A DNA stretch of 64,000 bases from positions 1,426,001 through 1,490,000 of the forward strand of contig NZ_CP027732.1 in NCBI RefSeq assembly GCF_003852235.1, in the 5' to 3' direction. The DNA comes from Pseudomonas sp. R4-35-07. GTDB lineage: Bacteria; Pseudomonadota; Gammaproteobacteria; Pseudomonadales; Pseudomonadaceae. Positions 57,878-64,000 of the stretch are shown here, piece after piece; position 1 is the stretch's first letter; every line of letters starts with the position of its first letter. A program made the position numbers and the translations under genes. The notes beneath the pieces are model-generated. The model was not told where the DNA came from. It saw only the letters and a list, made by a program, of their open reading frames with translations, and made no database searches.

Positions 57878-59353
57878 TCAGCTGCCCAGCGCCTTGGACG
57901 CCAGCCAGAACAACCCGGCCGAGAGACCTACGGTTGCCGGCAGGGTCAGCACCCACGCCATCAGGATGGTCTTGACCGTGCCGCCTTGCAGGCCGCTTTT
58001 GTTGGCGACCATGGTCCCGGCCACGCCAGAAGACAACACGTGGGTGGTGGACACCGGCAGGGCGAAGATATTGGCAAAGCCGATCATGGTGGCGGTAGTG
58101 ATCTGCGCCGACATGCCCTGGGCATAGGTCATGCCTTGCTTGCCGATCTTCTCACCGATGGTCAGTACCACGCGTTTCCAGCCCACCATGGTGCCCAGGC
58201 CCAGGGCCAGTGCGACCGCGAGGATCACCCAGAACGGCGCGTACTCGGTCGTGGCGGTCAGATCTTTGCGCAGCTTGTCGAGGTCGGACTTCTCACGCGC
58301 ATCCAGGCCAGGCAGCTTGCCGACTTTCTTCGCGGTATCGTCCAGGCAGAGCAGATAGCGACGCACTTCAATGCGCTGGTCGGCATTCAACGAGTGGTAG
58401 TCGGATACACCTTTGAGCGTGTCAACGAGCGCGTTGATGGTCGGCTCGGTCTGCTGCGGGTTGCACTGGAACTTGCCCGGCAGGTCGTCCTTCACGCTTT
58501 TGCCCAGTGCCAGGAACTCGCCGAGGGTGGCGTTATTGCGCTGGTAGAACTGGCTCAGATGCACAGTGGCGTCGCGGGTCCGTTCGATCTGGTAGGTGGT
58601 GCTGCCCAGGTCGAGCACGAACTGCGCCGGCACGATACCGATCAGCACCAGCATGATCAGGCCGATACCTTTCTGCCCATCGTTGGAGCCGTGTACGAAG
58701 CTCACGGCCATGGCGGAAATCACCAGGACCAGGCGGTTCCAGAACGGCGGGTGCTTCTTGTCATCAAGCTTGCGGCGTTGGTCCGGGGTCTTGTGCATCT
58801 TCGACAGCGGGCGCCACCACTTCAGGCCGATCAGCACCAGGGCTGCGACCAGGAAACCGGCCATCGGCGAGAACACCAGGGACGCACCGATATCGATCGC
58901 TTTCTGCCAGTTCACACCGTCAGCCAGGGGAATATCGTTGATCAGGGCGTTGGCCAGGCCCACGCCGAGGATCGAGCCGATCAGGGTGTGGGAGCTGGAG
59001 GCCGGGATCCCGAAGTACCAGGTGCCCAGGTTCCAGGTGATTGCCGCCGCCAACAACGAGAAGACCATCGCCAGACCATGGCCGGTGTTCACATTGATCA
59101 GCAACTCCACCGGCAGCAAATGCACGATGGCGTAGGCGACACCCACACCACCGAGCAGCACGCCGAGGAAATTGAACACCCCGGAGAAGAACACCGCCAG
59201 GTGTGGCGGCATGGCTTTGGTATAGATGACTGTGGCCACCGCGTTAGCGGTGTCATGAAAGCCATTGATGAACTCGAAGGCGAGGACAAAGGCCAGGGCG
59301 AGCAACAGGCTCACTAGAACCCAAGCATCCAGTCCGCTGAATAAATCGATCAT
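57878..59353 (-). CDS. Low-affinity inorganic phosphate transporter PitA
   Basis: A 491-aa inner-membrane permease with about 10 hydrophobic segments. The twin PiT signature motifs GFHDTANAVATVIYT and FALPVSTTHVLSSGVAG are present. It imports metal-phosphate (MHPO4) with protons. A central hydrophilic loop (residues 190-390) is typical of the bacterial form. Monocistronic. Confidence 0.94.
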   Translation of the reverse strand: MIDLFSGLDAWVLVSLLLALAFVLAFEFINGFHDTANAVATVIYTKAMPPHLAVFFSGVFNFLGVLLGGVGVAYAIVHLLPVELLINVNTGHGLAMVFSLLAAAITWNLGTWYFGIPASSSHTLIGSILGVGLANALINDIPLADGVNWQKAIDIGASLVFSPMAGFLVAALVLIGLKWWRPLSKMHKTPDQRRKLDDKKHPPFWNRLVLVISAMAVSFVHGSNDGQKGIGLIMLVLIGIVPAQFVLDLGSTTYQIERTRDATVHLSQFYQRNNATLGEFLALGKSVKDDLPGKFQCNPQQTEPTINALVDTLKGVSDYHSLNADQRIEVRRYLLCLDDTAKKVGKLPGLDAREKSDLDKLRKDLTATTEYAPFWVILAVALALGLGTMVGWKRVVLTIGEKIGKQGMTYAQGMSAQITTATMIGFANIFALPVSTTHVLSSGVAGTMVANKSGLQGGTVKTILMAWVLTLPATVGLSAGLFWLASKALGS

Positions 59354-59686
59354 GAAGGTTTTCTGACCCGGTCGTAAGGGGGCGCGATTATGCCAGAAAA
59401 CCTCAGTAATCGATGCATTAGCTGCTCATCGGTAACAATCTACTTGGAAAAAAACCGCTGGAAACGGGCGCATCCCAGGGTTTTCGGGGCTTTGGCAAGT
59501 CTTTGATTTTTAACGCCGGGGCGCGAAAAGACGCGGTTTCGTCACGAAAACGTCATGTGTGAAACATTTGTATGAAAATTCGTTGGCGGCAGTAGGGCGC
59601 CGACCAGCGGCGGCTAATGCGTGCTGCCCTCGTCCGGTGGCGGGCCGGCAGACGCAGCAAAACCCTGGGCCCAACCCAAAGAGCAC
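59354..59686. promoter_or_regulatory. Gap between pit promoter region and the small charged gene
   Basis: This 333-bp stretch contains the pit leader and promoter. It has an A-rich segment (GAAAATTCG) and no recognisable gene. A PHO-box-like CGTCATGTGTG is too degenerate to call. Confidence 0.4.
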
Positions 59687-59887
59687 TCAGGGCTCTTCGG
59701 TCTTGAGTTCCTGCTCGATTTTCTGAATTTCCTGGGCGAATGCCTGGTCCAGCAGGCTGGCGCGCTTGCGCCATGGCTTACGCTCCGGCTCAGGCTGGGC
59801 GGCGTAGGTGGTGACTTCCCCGCCGTAAACATCCTTGTAACGTTGCTCCTGGCGCTCAAGTTCCGCGCGCAGTTCATCTTTCGTCAC
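59687..59887 (-). CDS. 66-aa charged hypothetical protein
   Basis: [23 protein letters not shown] begins with an alpha-helical, Glu/Arg-rich stretch, then [20 protein letters not shown]. Start is GTG. It resembles small conserved pseudomonad proteins of unknown role. AGG lies 9 bp upstream. Moderate support. Confidence 0.65.
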   Translation of the reverse strand: MTKDELRAELERQEQRYKDVYGGEVTTYAAQPEPERKPWRKRASLLDQAFAQEIQKIEQELKTEEP

Positions 59888-60401
59888 AGTTATACCTAAT
59901 TGAGTTGAGTTTAATAAAAGTGCAACGTCATGCCAAAAGGCCGCCTTGGGGTGTACGAACTTGAACAGACGGACTGTCCAAGTTTGAAGTGGGGACCCGA
60001 GGTCGCTTTTTCAATCCAATACTTTAATCGACCCTGCGCTCGAGTATGCGGCGCCGGGCGAGCTCTGATCCCAACAGGTAAATTGGGCTGACCTCTGCAC
60101 AGGCTGCATTATAGCGATGCATGTGAATAACGCTATCGGCATAAAGTTAAAAAGCATCAACTTCATATGCGGGTTTTGTTACATCACAACGTAAGTGTTG
60201 GCTGAACATATCTATCCATGGTCATCTGGTTTTTCTTCCATAAGGCTTTGAAACAGGCTTGGCCGCTGAAAATTGCGATAATCGAATGATCGTCCGATAA
60301 TCGCCCAATGTTGCCGGCCCCGTCTTGTACATCTCTACTGGCGCGGCTAGAAATGACAGCCAGCCCTTCTGTGGTTGAAAACAAGAAAAAGGATCCCTGC
60401 A
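59888..60401. promoter_or_regulatory. Gap before pcaR, with PcaR-type boxes
   Basis: A 514-bp stretch without a gene. The part from 60276 carries two CGATAATCG boxes. Most of the rest is AT-richer; it has an inverted-type GACGGACTGTCC but nothing assignable. Confidence 0.6.
60276..60303. promoter_or_regulatory. PcaR operator boxes upstream of pcaR
   Basis: CGATAATCG occurs at 60276-60284 and 60295-60303, a 19-bp repeat that matches known PcaR sites of the GTTCGATAATCGAAC type. It lies about 100 bp before the pcaR start and is likely autoregulatory. Confidence 0.75.
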
Positions 60402-61244
60402 ATGAACGATCAATTGCGCAATTCTTTCGCGTCCGTGGCGCCGCCGATCGTGGCCTCACCCGCCAAGCGCATCCAAGCCTTCACGGGTGATCCGGACTTC
60501 ATGACCTCCCTGGCCCGTGGCCTGGCCGTGGTGCAGGCGTTTCAGGAGCGCAAGCGTCACCTGACCATCGCCCAGATCAGCCACCGCACCGAAATCCCCC
60601 GCGCCGCCGTGCGCCGTTGCCTGCACACCTTGATCAAACTCGGTTACGCCACCACCGATGGCCGTACCTACTCGTTGCTGCCCAAGGTGCTGACGCTTGG
60701 CCATGCGTATCTGTCATCGACGCCCTTGGCCGTGTCGGCCCAGCCTTATCTGGACCGCATGAGCGAACAACTTCACGAAGCCTGCAACATGGCGACCCTC
60801 GAAGGCGATGACATTCTGTACATCGCCCGTTCCGCCACCACTCAGCGCCTGATTTCCGTGGACCTTTCCGTGGGCGGCCGCTTGCCGGCGTACTGCACCT
60901 CCATGGGCCGTATCCTGCTGGCCGCCCTGGACGATGCCTCGCTGCAGGATTATCTCGACCACGCCGACCTGCAAACCAAGACCAGTCGCACCTTGACCAC
61001 GCCCGAGGCTTTGTTCGAATGCCTGCAACAGGTTCGTCAGCAAGGCTGGTGCATCGTCGATCAGGAACTGGAGCAGGGCCTGCGCTCCATCGCCGTACCG
61101 GTGTACGACGCGTCCGGCCAGGTGTTGGCCGCACTCAATGTGAGTACCCATGCCGGGCGGGTCAGCCGCAGCGAGCTGGAGCAGCGCTTCCTGCCGAGCA
61201 TGCTCAGCGCCAGCCGCGAGCTGAGTACGCAACTGTTTGCCTAA
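60402..61244 (+). CDS. pcaR: IclR-family pca regulator PcaR
   Basis: A 280-aa IclR protein with an N-terminal winged helix (HLTIAQISHRTEIPRAAVRRCLHTLIKLGYATTDGRTYSL) and an effector domain with the LPAYCTSMGRILLAAL motif. PcaR activates 4-hydroxybenzoate/protocatechuate genes with beta-ketoadipate as inducer. ATG at 60402 matches family N-termini. The PcaR boxes at 60276 and 62874 support the identity. Confidence 0.92.
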   Translation: MNDQLRNSFASVAPPIVASPAKRIQAFTGDPDFMTSLARGLAVVQAFQERKRHLTIAQISHRTEIPRAAVRRCLHTLIKLGYATTDGRTYSLLPKVLTLGHAYLSSTPLAVSAQPYLDRMSEQLHEACNMATLEGDDILYIARSATTQRLISVDLSVGGRLPAYCTSMGRILLAALDDASLQDYLDHADLQTKTSRTLTTPEALFECLQQVRQQGWCIVDQELEQGLRSIAVPVYDASGQVLAALNVSTHAGRVSRSELEQRFLPSMLSASRELSTQLFA

Positions 61245-61385
61245 GTGTTCGGTGACCGCACAGATCCCGGCTTGATCGATTGACGCTGTTTCCCCTGGCT
61301 CATTAATGTGCGGCAGCGCTCCCAAGCGCTCCAATAATAACGGCGACCCCGGTCGCTGACCCGCCATCGGTGTGGAATAAAAATA

Positions 61386-62726
61386 ATGAATCAGCCCTCT
61401 GTCGGTACCACCTTGGACGTGCAGTCCTTCATCAACGCCCAGCCGTTGTCGCGTTATCAATGGCGTGTGGTGATCCTGTGTTTCCTGATTGTCTTTCTCG
61501 ACGGCCTCGACACCGCCGCCATGGGTTTTATCGCGCCCGCGCTGTCCCAGGACTGGGGCATCGACCGCGCCAGCCTCGGTCCGGTGATGAGCGCCGCATT
61601 GATCGGCATGGTGTTCGGCGCGCTGGGTTCCGGCCCGCTGGCCGACCGCTTCGGGCGTAAAGGCGTGCTGGTGGGCGCGGTGCTGGTGTTTGGCGCCTTC
61701 AGCCTGGCATCGGCCTACAGCAGCAATGTCGACCAACTGCTGGTGTTGCGTTTCCTGACGGGCCTGGGCCTGGGCGCCGGCATGCCCAACGCCACCACGC
61801 TGCTTTCTGAATACACCCCCGAGCGGCACAAGTCGCTGCTGGTGACCAGCATGTTCTGCGGCTTCAACCTGGGCATGGCCGGTGGCGGGTTTATCTCGGC
61901 CAAGTTGATCCCGGCGTTCGGCTGGCACAGCCTGTTGCTGATCGGCGGCATACTGCCGTTGATCCTGGCCGCCGTGCTGCTGGTGTGGTTGCCGGAATCG
62001 GCGCGTTATCTGGTGGTGCGTAACCGTGGCACCGACAAGGTGCGCAAAACCCTGTCTCCTATTGAGCCCGCTATCGTTGCCCAGGCCAGCGCCTTCAGCG
62101 TGCCGGAGCAGAAGACCGTCAAGACACGCAACGTGCTCGCGGTGATTTTCTCTGGCACCTACAGCGCCGGCACCTTGTTGCTGTGGCTCACCTACTTCAT
62201 GGGCCTGGTGATCGTTTATCTGCTCACCAGTTGGCTGCCAACCCTGATGCGCGACAGTGGCGCCAGCATGGAACAGGCCGCGTTCATCGGCGCCTTGTTC
62301 CAGTTTGGCGGCGTATTGAGCGCAGTGGGCGTGGGCTGGGCGATGGATCGGTTCAACCCGCACAAGGTGATCGGCACCTTCTATCTGCTGGCCGGGGTAT
62401 TTGCCTACGCGGTAGGGCAAAGCCTGGGCAATATCACCTTACTGGCCACCCTGGTGCTGATGGCCGGGATGTGCGTCAACGGTGCGCAATCGGCGATGCC
62501 CTCCCTGGCCGCGCGTTTCTACCCGACCCAAGGCCGCGCCACCGGTGTGTCGTGGATGCTCGGTATTGGCCGTTTCGGTGCAATTCTGGGGGCGTGGATG
62601 GGGGCTACCTTGCTGGGCCTGGGCTGGAATTTCGAGCAGGTGCTGACGGCATTGGTAATTCCGGCTGCGCTGGCCACCGCTGCCGTGGTGATCAAAGGCA
62701 TGGTCAGCCATGCCGATGCGACCTGA
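61386..62726 (+). CDS. pcaK: 4-hydroxybenzoate transporter PcaK (MFS)
   Basis: A 446-aa aromatic acid:H+ symporter with 12 hydrophobic segments. Motif DGLDTAAMGFIAPAL and the GPLADRFGRKG signature are as in PcaK. It begins 141 bp after pcaR; the ribosome site is weak (GGAATAAAAATA). I saw no PcaR box in this gap, so it may be read from the pcaR side. Some pseudomonads have PcaK act in uptake and chemotaxis to 4-hydroxybenzoate. Confidence 0.9.
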   Translation: MNQPSVGTTLDVQSFINAQPLSRYQWRVVILCFLIVFLDGLDTAAMGFIAPALSQDWGIDRASLGPVMSAALIGMVFGALGSGPLADRFGRKGVLVGAVLVFGAFSLASAYSSNVDQLLVLRFLTGLGLGAGMPNATTLLSEYTPERHKSLLVTSMFCGFNLGMAGGGFISAKLIPAFGWHSLLLIGGILPLILAAVLLVWLPESARYLVVRNRGTDKVRKTLSPIEPAIVAQASAFSVPEQKTVKTRNVLAVIFSGTYSAGTLLLWLTYFMGLVIVYLLTSWLPTLMRDSGASMEQAAFIGALFQFGGVLSAVGVGWAMDRFNPHKVIGTFYLLAGVFAYAVGQSLGNITLLATLVLMAGMCVNGAQSAMPSLAARFYPTQGRATGVSWMLGIGRFGAILGAWMGATLLGLGWNFEQVLTALVIPAALATAAVVIKGMVSHADAT

Positions 62727-62741
62727 TCTCTGGCGCGGTTA

Positions 62742-62834
62742 ACTGTGGGAGGGGGCTTGCTCCCGATAGCGGTGGGTCAGTTGACTAATTCCTGACTGAT
62801 ATATCGCTATCGGGGGCAAGCCCCCTCCCACATT
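62742..62834. repeat. REP pair (TGTGGGAGGGGGC family), head-to-head
   Basis: CTGTGGGAGGGGGCTTGC and complement around GATAGCGGTGGGTCAG and CTGATATATCGCTATCGGGGGC. It lies after pcaK and before the PcaR box of pcaI. Confidence 0.9.
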
Positions 62835-62873
62835 GGATCGTGTTCGTTGAGGAGGTTAGGTAGGCAACAATTC

Positions 62874-62906
62874 GTTCGATAATCGAACACTGAGTCGATT
62901 ATCGGA
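62874..62906. promoter_or_regulatory. PcaR operator upstream of pcaIJ
   Basis: GTTCGATAATCGAAC (62874-62888) is a perfect PcaR palindrome. A second, inverted box CGATTATCG lies at 62896-62904. About 105 bp before pcaI. PcaR activation of pcaIJ is known in pseudomonads. Confidence 0.88.
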
Positions 62907-62993
62907 TTGTTCCACCCATTTCCCCGGCTTAATCTTCAAGCACTTCGGCGCCACCTCAGCGCCTTTTTCGATCAACACCGGGAGCCCAACCCC

Positions 62994-63851
62994 ATGGCTG
63001 AAATTCTCACCCTGCGTGATGCGGTCAAGCGTTTCGTGAGCGACGGCGATACCGTCGCGCTCGAAGGCTTTACTCACCTGATCCCTACAGCCGCAGGTCA
63101 TGAAATCATTCGTCAGGGCAAAAAAGACCTGACGCTGGTGCGCATGACGCCTGACCTGATCTACGACCAGTTGATCGGTGCCGGCTGTGCGCGCAAGTTG
63201 ATTTTTTCCTGGGGCGGCAATCCTGGCGTGGGTTCCCTGCATCGCCTGCGCGACGCCGTGGAAAAACGCTGGCCGCAGCCACTGGAGATCGAAGAACACA
63301 GCCATGCCGACCTGGCCAATGCCTACGTTGCCGGCGCCTCCGGCCTGCCGTTTGCGGTGTTGCGTGCCTACGCCGGTTCCGACTTGCCCAAGGTCAACCC
63401 GCTGATCAAGACGGTCACTTGCCCATTCACCGGCGAGGTGCTGGCGGCAGTCCCGTCGGTACGCCCGGATGTCACGGTGATCCATGCGCAGAAGGCCGAC
63501 CGCAAGGGCAACGTTCTGCTCTGGGGCATTCTCGGCGTGCAGAAAGAGGCGGCCCTGGCGGCCAAGCGCTGCATCGTCACCGTCGAGGAAATCGTCGATG
63601 ACCTGAACGCGCCGATGAACAGCTGCGTATTGCCGACCTGGGCCCTTACCGCCGTGTGCCACGTACCCGGTGGCGCGCATCCGTCCTACGCCCACGGCTA
63701 CAACGAGCGGGACAACCGTTTCTACCAGGCGTGGGACCCGATTGCCCGCGACCGTGGGACGTTTACCGCCTGGATCGACGAATACATCCACGGCACCGCC
63801 GACTTCAGTGAATTCCAGGCCAAGCTGGCTGCTGCGCAGGAGGCCAAGTGA
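62994..63851 (+). CDS. pcaI: 3-oxoadipate CoA-transferase subunit A
   Basis: A 285-aa CoA-transferase alpha subunit that activates beta-ketoadipate with succinyl-CoA. It shows EGFTHLIPTAAGHEIIRQGK and FSWGGNPGVGSLHRL. It is of the longer (285-aa) class, as in the Pseudomonas aeruginosa pca cluster, and not of the 231-aa PcaI class. The ATG at 62994 follows GGGAG. The stop overlaps the pcaJ start (TGATG). Confidence 0.92.
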   Translation: MAEILTLRDAVKRFVSDGDTVALEGFTHLIPTAAGHEIIRQGKKDLTLVRMTPDLIYDQLIGAGCARKLIFSWGGNPGVGSLHRLRDAVEKRWPQPLEIEEHSHADLANAYVAGASGLPFAVLRAYAGSDLPKVNPLIKTVTCPFTGEVLAAVPSVRPDVTVIHAQKADRKGNVLLWGILGVQKEAALAAKRCIVTVEEIVDDLNAPMNSCVLPTWALTAVCHVPGGAHPSYAHGYNERDNRFYQAWDPIARDRGTFTAWIDEYIHGTADFSEFQAKLAAAQEAK

Positions 63852-64000
63852 TGGCTTACTCCACCAATGAAATGATGACCGTCGCCGCCGCGCGCCGCCT
63901 CAAGAACGGCTCGGTGTGCTTTGTCGGCATCGGCCTGCCGTCCAAGGCGGCCAACCTGGCGCGCCTGACTTCCTCGCCCGACGTGGTATTGATCTACGAG
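63851..64000 (+). CDS. pcaJ: 3-oxoadipate CoA-transferase subunit B, 3' end outside window
   Basis: The visible 50 residues, MAYSTNEMMTVAAARRLKNG then SVCFVGIGLPSKAANLARL, match the start of the CoA-transferase beta subunit. The gene continues beyond the window. It overlaps pcaI by one base, implying coupled translation. Only the N-terminus is seen, so identity rests on context. Confidence 0.88.
   Translation, partial: MAYSTNEMMTVAAARRLKNGSVCFVGIGLPSKAANLARLTSSPDVVLIYE

Noticed and set aside
59354..59686. A PHO box before the phosphate transporter
   Set aside because: The CGTCATGTGTG-like motif is not repeated at 11-bp spacing as a real box would be.

Overview
The window is chromosomal DNA of a fluorescent pseudomonad, most likely of the Pseudomonas fluorescens group. 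The evidence is the truD-surE-pcm-nlpD-rpoS string, the high-GC coding style, the pca genes with PcaR-type boxes, a QuiP-like acylase, and many copies of the TGTGGGAGGGGGCTTGC palindromic repeat typical of these genomes. About 54 protein genes are supported, including two very small ones (31818-31916 and 57514-57630). No rRNA, tRNA or CRISPR array was found.

Layout. 1-4514: tRNA pseudouridine synthase (5' end outside the window), SurE, Pcm, NlpD and RpoS. 4760-6229: a cold-shock protein, Dcd and a small Pro-rich protein. 6251-16563: the four enzymes of the ligase-associated DNA-repair cluster (metallophosphoesterase, Lhr-Core helicase, ATP-dependent ligase, MBL-fold exonuclease), split in two by a basic-amino-acid ABC transporter operon that also encodes an M14-type deacylase. 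16863-22704: a QuiP-like AHL acylase, two SEC-C proteins, a LEA-type lipoprotein, a DUF6231-like protein, a collagen-like protein and a CopD-like membrane protein. 22804-31269: DinG, a secreted GH50-like hydrolase, an EstB-like serine hydrolase, an OmpA-like lipoprotein, PdxH and a glycine-zipper lipoprotein. 31640-34480: a structured leader with a 32-codon gene, NhaA with a possible leader switch, and a Cds1-like PLP enzyme.

34774-36195 is a complete IS4-type element with 20-bp inverted repeats and a 9-bp target duplication, inserted inside an older non-coding repeat unit. It is followed by a FAD oxidoreductase, a lipoprotein and a divergent SDR/LysR pair. 40630-43083 is a bufferin-type RiPP operon: DUF2282 precursor peptide, DUF692 MNIO enzyme, DUF2063 partner and DoxX protein. 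43337-48334 is a complete branched-chain amino-acid ABC transporter. 48675-53548 holds DUF2288, an MHYT-GGDEF-EAL protein, a YkgJ-like protein and an MFS transporter. 53713-59887 holds RapA, small proteins including a CcoM-like cbb3 oxidase subunit, and a Pit phosphate transporter. 60402-64000 is the start of the protocatechuate/4-hydroxybenzoate (pca) cluster: PcaR, PcaK, PcaI and the beginning of PcaJ.

The most interesting system is the bufferin operon, a small post-translationally modified peptide pathway of a family only recently linked to copper. Next are the split repair cluster, the structured 32-codon leader gene beside nhaA, the RBS-sequestering hairpin in front of nhaA, and the nested IS insertion.
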